A stretch of DNA of 64,000 bases from Sipunculus nudus (taxonomy: Eukaryota > Annelida > Sipuncula > Golfingiida > Sipunculidae), in assembly GCA_026874595.1 (NCBI GenBank), contig CM049316.1:74808676-74872675 (forward strand). The letters run 5' to 3'. This document shows, in pieces, positions 35,601-44,343 of this stretch. Made by a program: the position numbers and the translations under genes. Positions within the stretch are counted from its first letter, which is position 1; each line of letters opens with the position of its first letter. The notes beneath the pieces were generated by a model. That model ran no database searches. It saw only the letters and a list, made by a program, of their open reading frames with translations, and was not told where the DNA came from.

Positions 35601-37053
35601 TGTAAGAACTGAATTGCAAGGGGTGCCATGGTATGAACTGCATTGGTCCTCTCTAGATATGGAGATCATGATTCAAATTACACTTTACAAAATACTTGTT
35701 TAATATTATGTACCATATTTAAAGAAAAAAAGTTCTTGAGTTTAAGATGGCCTCAGTGAGAAACAGATTTCTTCTATAATAATGTGAGCACATTCAGTTA
35801 CCTCAAATTACACATTAGCAAAAATTGGAAATAAGAAATTTATATTAAAAATGACATTTGTATTATTGGTACATATTATGGTTAGTTATATAGATTTATC
35901 ATGCCTTACTTAAGAGATATGTTGGCTATATAGTTTGTTATACCTTGCCAGAGATATGATTGTAAAATAAAGCAGATTTATTATTCAGATAAAGTACCAT
36001 GGTGCCTTAGATATGTTTATATTTACTTTCATTAAAGCTGTAGGTCGTTATAAACTACTTTGTCATAGAGAATGCTGTAGCATTCTAATATATAATACTC
36101 TCATAACATGATGAATATCACAGCTGTTTTTATTAACGAAATAAACTGCTGTTAATACTGAGGCATCACAATATAAACCTTTATTACCAATAGCCTAGTA
36201 TTTCATAAAGTGGTCTGCCTTCAACATTTTATCATATGCACCAAAGTTACAATCTTCCAAATTCAGGGAAGATAGACCCAGATAAAGGAAGCATTAAAAA
36301 GTATACCTTAAGAACCACATACTATTGTGGATAATACTCTGTGTCCTAAATGTAGTTATGGAAAATTTGTCTTAATATATAAGACAAAATACAGTGACAA
36401 AGTGACAAACACAAAATGCCGTGATATTCACTTATTAAATATTTTTATGCTGGTTTATTCCAAAAAGAATGAACATAATAAAGAAAATACATACAAGCAA
36501 ATACACACAAATGTACATACATTTTGTTTCTCCGAATGAAGCAGTCTGTCAACATTAATATATCAAATACAATAAAACACATTAATATCATACTCCCATG
36601 TGTATTTCTGCCACATAATAAAGAGAATGCACAGATGCTCTCACTTTCCAGTCTGTCCAGTTACATTTTAAACTCTTCCAGATACTTTGAATTTTTACTT
36701 TACAATTTAACTCAGTTGAATGCGGTTTGTTGGTGCTGTTTGCTGTTGTTCAGGTATCTAAAGGATATGCTTAATAAAATCAGTATTTTTAATTCATATA
36801 AACTGATGCAGCAATGTTTGAAAGCCATAACCTAATGGCCTTTTGAGCAGTGAAAATTACTTGAAAGTCACCCTATTCAATTAATTGTATTCACCTCTCT
36901 TATTATTCCAGGTATAATTTAGATTTTTGTCTTTTTCAGGTTAAGGATAAAGACGGTAGAACATCTAAACATGTAAAACATGAATCCCAGTCACCACCAG
37001 GTGTCACCAGTGATGACACAGCACCTCTAATAAAAGAGGAGGAAAAAGATTAA
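11496..37053 (+). CDS. LIMP-2/SCARB2-like lysosomal membrane protein (12 exons, 525 aa)
   Basis: A CD36-superfamily protein, assembled from 12 exons: 11496-11621, 12919-13218, 14385-14576, 15604-15737, 16544-16593, 24102-24171, 28262-28443, 29587-29717, 32203-32276, 32729-32780, 35358-35510 and 36940-37053. Total 1578 nt, in frame throughout, all introns GT-AG. Residues 8-32 and 459-483 are membrane segments, giving the family's hairpin topology with a large lumenal loop. The loop has about eight N-x-S/T sites and family hallmarks (YxQFYVFNLTNP, GPYTY, VWGYKDP, NMINGTDG, FPHF). Cysteines are at DIC, GFC, GNC and SVC with FC-x5-C spacing, the two-disulfide LIMP-2 pattern rather than the three-disulfide CD36 or the SR-BI pattern. 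The tail has D514-TAP-L518-I519, matching the LIMP-2 [DE]xxxL[LI] adaptor signal for lysosomes. Human LIMP-2 carries beta-glucocerebrosidase to lysosomes and conducts lipid; that role here is inference. Confidence 0.88.
11805..12260 (+). repeat. Dispersed repeat in intron 1
   Basis: It starts with a CCATCCGTCTGTCTGTCAG simple-repeat stretch typical of the HINE-like 5' ends here. Two diverged tandem units follow, sharing 'atttaatgag.tcag.ggtca' phrases near 11990 and 12135. The exact termini are not defined. Confidence 0.4.
12919..13218 (+). CDS. SCARB2-like exon 2 (aa 43-142)
   Basis: A 300-nt phase-0 exon after acceptor 'ttattcag', donor GTAAGT. It carries the first conserved block of the family: W-K-E/P-x-P-I-Y-L-Q-F-Y-V-F-N-L-T-N-P, then GPYTY and the Y-L-F-D-R-N-M-S strand. 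N-glycosylation sequons NLT, NIS, NGT and NMS are all present. The frame continues into the intron as open sequence, but homology stops exactly at the donor. Confidence 0.92.
13249..13412 (+). repeat. Small MITE with TA-flanked inverted ends
   Basis: CAGTAGAACCTGT at the left faces ACAGGTTTCGCTG at the right, imperfect inverted ends about 13 bp long, each bordered by TA. The interior has 'aataagaccacct'-type phrases twice. The TA borders suggest a Tc1/mariner-type target duplication. It begins 30 bases after the exon 2 donor. Confidence 0.5.
13795..14197 (+). repeat. hAT-type foldback MITE with target duplication TTAAAAGC
   Basis: AGGCTTGGGTCAA at the left end (13795) is matched by TTGACCCAAGCCT at the right end (14183-14195). 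Both halves are full of 'caagtacaagtac' phrases. The 8-mer TTAAAAGC is present directly outside both ends (13787-13794 and 14198-14205), the expected size of a hAT target-site duplication. About 400 bp, no coding frame. Confidence 0.75.
14385..14576 (+). CDS. SCARB2-like exon 3 (aa 143-206)
   Basis: A 192-nt phase-0 exon after 'cttttcag', donor GTAAGA. It encodes the helical region of the lumenal head (AIVDAYYSLPILKQLGLKAI) and the diagnostic V-W-G-Y-K-D-P motif. In mammalian LIMP-2 the corresponding helices bind beta-glucocerebrosidase. The local sequence differs from mammals, so binding cannot be assumed. Confidence 0.92.
14600..14886 (+). repeat. 41-bp minisatellite, 7 copies
   Basis: Seven head-to-tail units starting at 14600, 14641, 14682, 14723, 14764, 14805 and 14846, with the phrase 'cctacctgttgatactc'. 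The last two units are the most diverged. The array starts only 23 bases after the exon 3 donor. Confidence 0.9.
15604..15737 (+). CDS. SCARB2-like exon 4 (aa 207-251)
   Basis: A 134-nt exon after 'tttttacag', ending in AG and split in phase 2, donor GTATAA. It encodes N-A-S (glycosylation), a 'FTINTGESDISRLGVIEHYR' strand region equivalent to the VFLTGE block of LIMP-2, and ends in NWL. Confidence 0.9.
16544..16593 (+). CDS. SCARB2-like exon 5 (aa 251-268)
   Basis: A 50-nt exon after 'cctttacag', donor GTAAGT. It encodes SLSYWTSAQANMINGT; N-M-I-N-G-T is one of the strongest family signatures. The residue before N-M-I is Ala, where CD36, SR-BI and mammalian LIMP-2 have Cys. The phases (1 base in, 1 base out) fit both neighbours. 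Confidence 0.92.
17393..18295 (+). repeat. Family B element, 5' part, interrupted
   Basis: It begins with T8, then GCGAACCTGTG at 17398-17408. The body has repeated 'ttctctgaaa', 'aaattgtttaatat' and 'cagtgatttttggc' phrases (about 285-bp spacing). It stops at 18295 where a family A element is inserted, and B-like sequence resumes at about 21473. Confidence 0.6.
18296..21472 (+). repeat. Family A element, long, inserted in family B
   Basis: The left end is T-rich followed by AGCTCAGCTGAC and a CCGT/CTGT simple repeat at about 18341-18418. The right end (about 21430-21465) is 'cagctgagcgccgtgaccca' with the hairpin palindrome and 'cttgttt'. Two internal units (about 18420-19060 and 19140-19690) share 'tcgttcctt.gagatattaagg' and 'cacttcaggactgcctaata' phrases. 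Flanking T residues on both sides fit insertion between two Ts. No enzyme is encoded. Confidence 0.6.
19839..19854 (+). repeat. C16 homopolymer
   Basis: Run of C directly followed by 'agctggtgca', like the tract at 52067-52087, which is followed by 'agctggtacg'. The shared neighbour suggests both belong to one repeat family. Confidence 0.85.
21473..23812 (+). repeat. Family B sequence, including a second 5' end and the 3' terminus
   Basis: B-type body resumes after the family A insertion. A second B 5' end starts near 21937 ('tgaacctgtgagctaatgca'). The 3' terminus is CACAGGTTCGC at 23779-23789, the exact reverse complement of the 5' motif at 17398, followed by the hairpin AGGCCT-gt-AGGCCT and 'tgtt'. 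Tandem blocks at about 22625-23190 share 'cagactgccaactg' and 'gagttcactcagtg'. Confidence 0.55.
22737..22824 (+). repeat. 22-bp tandem repeat, 4 copies
   Basis: Four units of 'catgtgatcacctcatggg' plus three variable bases. The unit itself is partly palindromic (CATGTGATCAC). Confidence 0.85.
24102..24171 (+). CDS. SCARB2-like exon 6 (aa 268-291)
   Basis: A 70-nt exon after 'tttttttccag', donor GTAGGT. It encodes DGTVCPPFVTKDRVLYMFST followed by D-I-C-R; the Cys of D-I-C matches the conserved half-cystine that pairs with the SVC cysteine in exon 7. It ends in AG, phase 2, so the Arg codon is completed by the first base of exon 7. Confidence 0.92.
24231..24273 (+). repeat. CA/TA microsatellite
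   Basis: Mixed (AC)n, (TA)n and (TG)n, self-complementary overall. Confidence 0.85.
24653..28261 (+). repeat. Splice-junction minisatellite: 44 units of 81-82 bp
   Basis: Units start (first exon-like base) at 24668, 24749, 24830, 24911, 24993 and so on to 28180; the 45th position, 28262, is the true exon 7. Mean spacing 81.7 bp. Each unit carries 'ttttgatt', then CTAG, GTAG or TTAG, then the first 60 or so bases of exon 7. In exon 7's frame a unit reads SVYGTYQGVLTNPEGILLLR-L-stop (variants: LNNPEI, LTYPEG), against SVYGTYQGVLTTPEGIPLWR in the real exon. So the array duplicates the intron 6/exon 7 boundary. Units are very alike; a block of 8 units (654 bp) is repeated (26382-27035 against 27036-27690). 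Frames on the minus strand are a by-product of periodicity. Confidence 0.95.
28262..28443 (+). CDS. SCARB2-like exon 7 (aa 291-352)
   Basis: A 182-nt exon whose acceptor (TTCTAG) is almost identical to the 44 upstream unit acceptors. It is taken as real because only here does the frame continue: WRFRAPESALANATVNPANA, GFCTPRGNC, MGSGVLNISVC. It holds three half-cystines and the sequons NAT and NIS. The donor is GTGAGG, leaving one base for the next codon. Confidence 0.93.
28455..28630 (+). repeat. Imperfect ATC/CAT trinucleotide repeat
   Basis: Many 'atcatc', 'catcat' and 'accatc' triplets with interruptions, directly after exon 7. Confidence 0.75.
29587..29717 (+). CDS. SCARB2-like exon 8 (aa 352-395)
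   Basis: A 131-nt exon after 'atttacag', donor GTGAGT, ending in phase 0. It encodes VDTLPVPVITSFPHFFMADD and 'YVNAIIGMDPDSGLYTTDID', matching the conserved S-F-P-H-F and I-x-G-M-x-P-x-x-x-x-H/Y blocks of the family. Confidence 0.93.
29731..31596 (+). repeat. Family C HINE/pearl-like element, complete
   Basis: It starts with T5, then ATGCCCCCGCC at 29734-29744, and ends with the exact reverse complement GGCGGGGGCAT at 31561-31571. The hairpin GTGTCG-ttc-CGACAC (31574-31588) and 'atctcgttt' follow. The core holds four tandem units of about 181 bp (starting near 29815, 29996, 30177 and 30358) plus diverged units after 31205. The left end sits about 14 bases from the exon 8 donor. A minus-strand partial copy is at 52970-53111. 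Confidence 0.75.
30541..31204 (+). repeat. Family F repeat nested in family C
   Basis: It starts T5-AGCCCTCAGCTCATAGGCTG, followed by a CTGTCCGTC-type simple repeat (about 30585-30635), the same 5' layout as family A. Two diverged units share 'ggatatctc.aaagg.attca' phrases. Family C sequence resumes at about 31205, which makes F the younger insertion. Confidence 0.5.
32203..32276 (+). CDS. SCARB2-like exon 9 (aa 396-420)
   Basis: A 74-nt exon after 'ttatttcag', donor GTAAAT, ending AG in phase 2. It encodes NTGLVMEISKRLQINAYLQK, the conserved (P)xTGxxxxxxKRxQxN block that precedes the second membrane segment. Confidence 0.93.
32729..32780 (+). CDS. SCARB2-like exon 10 (aa 420-437)
   Basis: A 52-nt exon after 'atgttgtag', donor GTAAGT, ending in phase 0. 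It encodes SGTGQIPTMVYPILWLNE, matching the V-x-P-V/I-x-W/Y-L-N-E family block. Confidence 0.92.
32990..33165. repeat. Family E dispersed repeat, inverted partner of 10455-10640
   Basis: The reverse complement of this segment matches 10455-10640 over several phrases (ctctggg...gggcacagagccaagaatt...). It lies in intron 10. No coding content. Confidence 0.45.
33359..34534. repeat. DNA-transposon-derived element with ~30-bp inverted ends
   Basis: The left end AAGCCTGCTGCCCACTTGGT and the reverse complement of the right end, AAGCCTGCCGCCCACTAGCG, match closely. The match extends into 'gattttgt'. Inner arms repeat 'cagactgtc' and 'gttgcaa' phrases in both directions. The centre is occupied by a family A fragment (about 33740-34282). 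No transposase frame is present. Confidence 0.65.
33740..34282 (+). repeat. Family A 3' part nested in the TIR element
   Basis: Core units with 'gggcacaaaccataac' and 'ccttggaaa' end in the full 3' terminus GGCTGAGCGTCATGACCCAT-GGGTCACTTGTT (34250-34281). It interrupts the inverted-end element around it. Confidence 0.6.
35358..35510 (+). CDS. SCARB2-like exon 11 (aa 438-488)
   Basis: A 153-nt phase-0 exon after 'cttttccag', donor GTGAGT. It encodes the pre-membrane helix and the second membrane segment (about aa 459-483, IVGIVQFIILALGGIILAGA and onward), ending in basic RTYYK on the cytosolic side. Confidence 0.93.
36940..37053 (+). CDS. SCARB2-like exon 12, cytosolic tail (aa 489-525)
   Basis: The last coding exon, after 'ctttttcag', 37 codons and TAA at 37051-37053. 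The tail is hydrophilic and contains D-T-A-P-L-I, an acidic dileucine-type lysosomal signal at nearly the same distance from the end as in mammalian LIMP-2, but followed by the acidic KEEEKD. The whole tail (about 42 aa) is roughly twice the mammalian length. Confidence 0.9.
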   Translation, partial: VKDKDGRTSKHVKHESQSPPGVTSDDTAPLIKEEEKD

Positions 37054-40000
37054 TATCCTGAATTGTCACGTCCTGACCTAGAAACATGGTGCCTTTTTAT
37101 CATATGAAGTCATGCAAATTTTCATTGTTCATCTTAATTTTTACATATTTACCATTGCCTTGCAGATAATTAGTAATAATTGAAAGTTAGGCATTACAAC
37201 TCAGGAAATCAGATCACTGATAGTCATGTACACATTGTAATTAGATATACCTCTCAGGTAAGCCAGATGAGACAATCTTGTGACAAGTTTTTGCATGAAT
37301 TTTTGAGTTTGGTTGTTCACCTGTTGTTTTGTTCACACTTTTCACTCAGTGCCCCAGAGATTTTCCCCAGTGTATAGAACAATTATAGAGGAGGCTGGCT
37401 TACATTAGAAGGTGAATTTGAATATATTTTTAAAGAGGGATATGAAATGCATTCTCTAATTGCAAAAAAAAATCAGCTGTACTCATCACATGCATGTTCT
37501 TTCATCTGATTTAGTTCATATGCTCTAGGAAACCTTGTATCTGTATTTTTAGTCATGACAGTTCAGCCTGAACACCATTTTCATAACCTGTGGCATAGAG
37601 GATAAGTGGCTTCATTATCACGTCATCATTTTCAACGATATTTTGTTGTTTTCAAGTGTGTTTGTATGAGCAATGACGTACCTGATTGCGAGGTGCTGCC
37701 GTGTGTGTAAACAACAGATTACTTTTGTCCTACACAGACATAGCTTCCATACCTTCCATTATTTGGCCTGGTGAGCACCTAGGGCCCAAAAAGGTTGAGT
37801 GAAGGGATAATTTCTTAGATTTCAAGCGTTTCGTGACAGCATGGTATGTTAGGAAATCTTTACCAAACTAGATTTATCTTCTTTAAAGGCTGATCTCTTG
37901 TCAAGCCCTGACCTATTTATTTGGGACCCTTGAATTGGTCATGTGAAAAGTAGGTCTCTGGTGTCTCTGTCTCTCTGATTGGATAAATATTTATAACATG
38001 CAAAAGAAACCAGGTCACACTAGTTTCTGTAAAATGGAGGTCCAGTGTACTCAGGTTGACAAGAAGTATATTTGGAGTTTAGCTTTTAGAGTTTAATTTT
38101 AAGACCATGTGTGTTTAGGCACTCGTTACCTCTTTACAGTGCCCCAAAATCAATTTTTCAAAAATAAATGAAACAGATGTGGGGTTCCATAATATGTATC
38201 ATAGACATGGGTATTTGAAACAGAAAATATAAAGTTAGATTAAGTTATTTGAAGAGGCAAGAATATCTATATTATTGCGTGTTTTCCAAAATCTATTTAT
38301 CATGACACTGAGACTGTCCAAAATCTCAATGTGATATATTTTTTGGATAATTTCCAGGAAATGCGCATAGTAAATCTTGAATCAATAATTAGGCAGCTTC
38401 ACCATGACATAATTGATATCTTGTGGTACCTATATCCTCAGCAAGTACTCAAATGTGGCCAACATAGATATTGCTGCTCTGCAGCTACGACCAGTTGATG
38501 ATATTCTGATTATATATGTTGCAGTTTATGTTTACCTGTAGATTCAAAGAATGGATAATAGAAACTCTGGGAATTTTCTCCTGCAAGTTATTTGTAATTC
38601 TTATTAAAAGAATACTGACTTTTTAAAGTAAGACTGGCACATAAAAAATAATTGGGTTCATGAAGTTCTGTGATGGATTGACAGAAGAAATGACTAAAGC
38701 TAAGGTTCCTTATGTCTTGAATGTGGAATGCATGTTCAGAGATTTCATATATGTACCAGCAAAGAAACGTGCATTTTTATTAATGTTTTGTATGGGGTAC
38801 CATAGTTAACTATGAAATATTATATCTAAACCTGGTTTAGAATTAAAATATTTTGGAGACGTAGTATTTTTATTTTCCAAAACCTTATACTTAATTGTGA
38901 TATATAGTTAAAATGTGATTAAATTATACATTTGAAATGTGTCATGCAGATGCTAAAAGGTATATATATTTATTTATATTTATGTGTGTGTCTGTGAGTC
39001 ATCCCCTAAGGCTGGAAGATAAATTGACTCCACATCTCACCTTATTTATTCAGTCAATACCTCATTTAATCTGTATTTCGGATCCAAATTCCATACATAA
39101 GGAATCTTAGCCTAAAGGGAGGGATTAATATCCTGGAAAAAAGCTTTGCTTCCACATTAAGATTTATGTTATTGTTTTAAGATAGGTCAACCTGATCACA
39201 TAATTGTTATATAACAATATAACCAAAAGGGGTATGACTTAGACTTGTGGTTAAGGGATTAGACTATAAGTAATGACAGTTTATGAATCCTGGATTTTTC
39301 CTAACTGTGTGCATATAGAAACCTTGATGCCAGTGGCCTATAATAATAATCACATATTTGTATCATATGGATACCTTCATCCTCATTCAGTAGACAGCGC
39401 CACCTACAGGCCATGGACCTATCCATTAATAAACACAAACAAAGTGATTATCTGATTTTTATTTATTTTTTTTTACATCAGGGATGTTTTTGGGTTTAAT
39501 TTCGTTGTTTATATGGTTGCATATGGATTTTTTTCTGAAAACCTCACATATAATAATCACCAGCAAATCAGGGACATGGTCTAGAGGGTTGTGGCATTGG
39601 TGTAGCTGGTTTTGGGGTATTGAAATCATTAACTTTGCTGTTTGTTTCTATATTGATGCCTTTATCTGATTTTAAGTGTTGGCTTTCACACATTCAATCA
39701 GAGTTACAGGGTATTTCCATGTTTTTGATGTAATTATTTTAAACTCTGTGCATGCATTATCTTACTACGTTACATCATGTAGTAAACCAGTCTTCTATTT
39801 ATATAGATTAGTTTTTCCCATCATTCAGGTGAAAAGATTATAACAAAATCATAAATATAATTGTATGGTGTACTTGAACATTTATTACATCAAATAGTTT
39901 ATTATAAATGAGTTTCACCGCTTTTAAATGGGGCTTAAAAATGAACCAAAATATGTCATTTTGTTGGAAGTATTTATATTTCAACGGTATTGTTTATGCT

Positions 40001-40269
40001 CCAGTATTCGTTAATACTTCAACATTAATGCACTGGAATGATGTAAGAAAGAGGATTAAGGTTATGTATTTTGCGTACTTTGATTATCAGTATTTATATA
40101 TGTATAACCTAGTCTTTTTATTACATGTCAGATAATATGTTTGATTTATATCAGAGTATTGCATATTTCATTCAGTCTGTGTAGGAAATAATCATATAAT
40201 ATACATCATTTGAAAAACTGAATATGTTGCAGTATTTCCAAGGAGATAAGGGATTTTACGTTTAACTGT

Positions 40270-40322
<53 letters not shown>

Positions 40323-40382
40323 GTATGTATGTATGTATGTATGTATAACACAGTGCAATGTATTATTAATGGATTTAATAAA
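37054..40382 (+). other. Probable 3' UTR of the SCARB2-like gene
   Basis: About 3.3 kb with none of the dispersed repeats that fill the introns and flanks, which suggests transcribed, constrained DNA. AATAAA candidates are at 39428-39433 and 40377-40382. An AU-rich stretch with overlapping ATTTA lies near 38960-38985. The true end is not determined, and part of this may be plain intergenic DNA. Confidence 0.45.
40272..40346 (+). repeat. (TA)n and (ATGT)n microsatellite
   Basis: About 48 bases of TA followed by six ATGT units. Confidence 0.95.
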
Positions 40383-42599
40383 TAAATGTTATGACTCTCT
40401 GGAGAACACGATTAAGGAAGCATCCTCGGCAAAAACTCCAATAAAAAAACCAAAAAGGTGTTATAATTGTACTTTGGACCCCTAAAGTATTAAACATTTT
40501 AAACCTGGTAGATAGATCTTTCTGATGGTATATGTATTTTATAAATTTACCATTTTCATATGAAATTTTACAATTATTGAAATTTTAATTTTATAAATAT
40601 AACACGATTTTATGAAACGAGTTACAGCAGACCACTTTTTTGTGTTGCTAATATCAAACGACATGGTAAAATATCCCAAACTGGACATGATTATATCTAT
40701 CATGTTTCTTTTAAATTGAAGTTTTAAATTTTGATGAAAAATGAAATTTCATATATGAACAAGAAAGAAATATGGCAGAAGAAAAACAAACAAAAATCAG
40801 TTTTGAGATATCTTCATACGAGTTCACTTATTAGAAGAATTCAGTTTCTGGTTGCTTCAAATTGTGTACCATTTCTGAAAATTTCATGTGGAAGTAAACT
40901 TGGAATTCAAAAGTACATATACCATCAGAAAAAACCCTACTCATGCAGAGTTTAAAACGACATGTACTTTATGTGTGTGTGTGTGTAATTTTCATTTTAA
41001 ACGACTTTTGCGCTGATTTTGATTAAAATGGTTTTGGCCAGGGATGCCAACTTAAGTTTTCCATATACCAATGTCCAGTTGCAAACATTAGTTCAAGGCA
41101 AATTATCGATATTAAGACTAGAATGGCCCATAAATAACATAATTGTATTGGTCAAAGAAAGGTGTGTTTCTCGGGCCCTTCAACCCACCTCCGCCCAATA
41201 AAAATGATTAATTTTGATTTTCAGTAGTAAAAATCGTTATTTTAAGCTCCACCTGCATTTCTCTGCATTTTGAGCTCCGACGGGCATTTCTTTCGAGATT
41301 TAAAAAAAAATAAATTTCAATAAAATTTTCTTTTGTTGAGCTGTTTGGCAAAGCAGTTCTTTTATTATCTTGTTGTCCCTTGACCATATAAATTTATTTA
41401 TCGAAAACGTATAAGGTAAAGGTAAAACAAATTAAATACCCTCACTGAATTATGAAAAAAAAAAGTGCCTGAGAAACTCAACTTGTTTTGGCCTTATAGC
41501 TTCTTACTAATTAGTGTATATATATATATATACTGTGTTAATGCATATAAAATATTACAAATCGGATATGCTACCCATGTTTGATCCCGGTGCAGCTAGC
41601 TGAAAGTATTTTCTATATTTTGTACCTTGTTAAATAAATAATAACTACACGGCTGTTGTCAGTGTTATGATGGGTGTGACATGACGAAGCAGTGTACTGA
41701 CTACAGGATATACACAGTGCATTTAGGACAGAATCAGGTGAACGGGATCACATTTTTGTCTGAAAGGATCACATCCACCATTCAGTCTCCGATCCCCATT
41801 TATAAATTTATACCACAAATACTCCCACCAATGAGTTTTCAGGGTATAATTATTTTGAACGTTTCAAATATATTACGGTAAATACTGTTATTCATGTTTT
41901 TATATTAAATAATATAAAACCACACAGTCCAAGTTGATGATATCTTCGGCGGATGTTACAATGGGTATGTGGTTAATAATTCGGTTAATCAAATTCTACG
42001 CCATTCCTCACACATGACGTCATTGCTTTGAAACCACCTCTGTCAGAACAACCACTCAGCCAGTACAACAAGCGGGACACGTGCTCTTCCCTGTCACGTT
42101 AAAGATATTCACTTTCATATTTATACCAACTAAAGGTCTGAAGGTAAGATGAGAGTGTAGAATATCTGGAATAGCTCCCGGATCTTGATAGGAAACCACA
42201 AGAATGTTAACGTATATAATTTATGACCGGAAAACAAGTGTATGTGTACTGTATGTATAAACCTTGCCGGTGTACGTGTGCCTGGGCGGTCCGATCAATA
42301 ACATTCTGGTGAACAGTACTGTAGATTCAGGAAGTTGTAAAATGGTTAGGACCCCTTACTATTATTCCTTATTAAGCAGTGTTTTACCCGAAATCTGAAG
42401 GCTTTCCACTCACTGCAGTTGTGAAACTTTTTTTTGTTTTCCATCATTGAGATGAAATGGTGAGCACCTCCCTTTCAAAAATCTAGATCCGTTCCATATT
42501 AAACTTTCAAGTTATATTGTAACAAAAAAAAAAAAAAAAAAAAAGTTTTAAGAAATAAGACTGTTATAGATTAAGTTTAGTTATATCTTTTTTTTTTTT
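40383..42599. other. Intergenic, no supported gene
   Basis: AT-rich. A CAG-free donor-like AAG|GTAAGA sits at about 42143, in a slightly GC-richer patch, and might end an untranslated exon. A22 at about 42522-42543. Short frames carry no recognisable domain. Confidence 0.35.
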
Positions 42600-42926
42600 A
42601 ATTATCGTAAATGTGACTATAAATTACTTTGCTGTTTGGAAAAATTCTCCGAGGCAAAGTGAAAGCGTGAGTGCAAAGATAAGCGAGTTGACTATGATCT
42701 ATAAATTATTTTGTAGCGACACATGTCAGTTTGCCGTTGAGTCAGCGGGCAAGGGTTTTCCAGGGTTTAATTATAACTATATCCCGGTTGGTCATAAAAA
42801 TCCAGTGTGCTATCGCGCTGGTATAGCTAAGGAGGGGACCTTTTTGCGGTCTCATGTAATCACCGAATCTGCAAACTTGCCTGAGTTCTTCTCAGTATCA
42901 ACATCTAACTTACATTGACGAGAGGT
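42600..42926 (+). promoter_or_regulatory. Candidate 5' UTR exon/promoter region for the BTB gene at 47.6 kb
   Basis: A patch richer in CG dinucleotides and GC than its surroundings ends at a strong donor, GAG|AG-GTGAGTG (intron would begin at 42927). The next + strand gene has an acceptor-like site at 47557-47558. The 101-codon frame here has no recognisable domain and begins only from a GTG, so it is not called as a protein. Confidence 0.25.
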
Positions 42927-43521
42927 GAGTGTTGTTTGCTATACAAAGTACCAATTTACCAGTACAATAGTGTAAGACAATTTGACAAACGTCTGCATGG
43001 GGTTGTTCAAAATCTAACATGATGATAGTTCTGGCTCTGTTTTTCAGTAAGTGGAACCTAGGCGGTATTTTAACCTATACAAAGGACCAATAGGAACAAT
43101 AGACCACAGTCGCTCGGACCCCTATTTATGGTTGTTTTTGTCGTGAAATGGACGAAACTGTGCACTATATACGAGTATATAATACTGGTTCCTTACGTAG
43201 TACGGAGATGGCATGTATCACTATAGAGTAAACTTATGTTACTAAACTTCGTATTTCTCCCACTCACGCTCTTGTTCAAGCAAGTTCCTGGCACACAGCC
43301 ACAACAGATGAAATCAGCAAACTTGGGTAACCATTTTTATACATCTGTAGCATCCAAATAATATAAAAATTTTAATACATAAAGGGGTGTCCTCAGTGCA
43401 GAGAGCCCAAAAGGAATCTGTCCCGCACATAATTATACCCTGGCTTTTGTTTTCGCTCTCTCTCATTGGTATATAACCAATCGCATCCTCCATTCATTCC
43501 ATTGGTCAGACTCCCGTTTAA

Positions 43522-43554
<33 letters not shown>
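43522..43554 (+). repeat. G33 homopolymer
   Basis: Uninterrupted run of 33 G, the longest in the window. The proline- or glycine-rich frames through it are meaningless. Confidence 0.95.
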
Positions 43555-43556
<2 letters not shown>

Positions 43557-43566
43557 ATGTAATCGC

Positions 43567-43729
43567 CATTGAAGATACGTGCATCATTTACACATATGTA
43601 ACTATTACCATTGAAAATTTGAAGAAAATCAAGTTGACAGACACTATTGCAAAAATACTCAAATGACAGCAATCTATGTTGGAATTTCTAAGAGATCAGC
43701 TGGGCGTTATGACGGGGTGCTGTTCATTA
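43567..43729 (+). repeat. Left arm of a ~160-bp inverted pair (partner 58094-58280)
   Basis: Closely matches the reverse complement of 58094-58280, e.g. 'acgtgcatcatttacacata', 'tcaaatgacagcaa' and 'gacggggtgctgttcatt'. Differences are a few substitutions and short indels. It ends with a variant of the family A 3' terminus (CAGCTGGGCGTTATGACGGG). Confidence 0.7.
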
Positions 43730-44040
43730 GCTCTGACTATAAGTCATCTGAGCTATAGTCGTGGTCCATTGTCCGTCGTCCGTCCGTCTGTCTGTCCGTC
43801 CGTCCGTCTGTCCGTCTGGATGTCCGTCCGTATGACTGGCACGTTTCGACACCGTTGGACCTACGAATCTGAAATTCGGCATACAGTTATATGTCATATG
43901 CCCCTAAAATCTCCTGCCATAGCGAAAATTAGGTTAATAGGACTTCGTTCCTTCGAGATATTAAGGAAAAACCTCAATTTTTTATTAGAAATCTATTTTC
44001 ACACTTCAGGACTGCCTAATTTTAAAACCACTCATGTAAT
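43730..44040 (+). repeat. Family A 5' fragment
   Basis: Signature 'ctgactataagtcatctgag', a CCGT/CTGT simple repeat (43766-43830), then a body matching the 18296 copy ('gacaccgttggacctacgaa', 'cacttcaggactgcctaat'). It stops abruptly near 44040. Confidence 0.65.
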
Positions 44041-44308
44041 CAATGTAATCATCCCCACCCACTTTTTAGAGAATAATATTATGATAATGCAAATGAAGTG
44101 TATTAATAATTAGAATTAAAGAATTTGGATCCATTTACTAAAAAATGTTATATCTAAACCTTGCTTAGAATTAAAAAAATACTTATTTTCTTTTATAATA
44201 TTATAATAATATATCGAAATATGATTAAGTATATATATACATAATAATTATATATATATATAAAGTGGAATATGTCACTCTTAGACGCTGAAAAATGTAT
44301 ATATGCGA

Positions 44309-44343
<35 letters not shown>

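Noticed and set aside
42613-42918. 101-codon frame as a protein gene
   Set aside because: It begins at a GTG, has no recognisable domain and ends next to a donor-like site. An untranslated exon is likelier.
43393-43672. Frames with long polyproline or polyglycine
   Set aside because: They come only from reading through the G33 homopolymer. The same applies near 53.6 kb, 54.3 kb and 52.1 kb.
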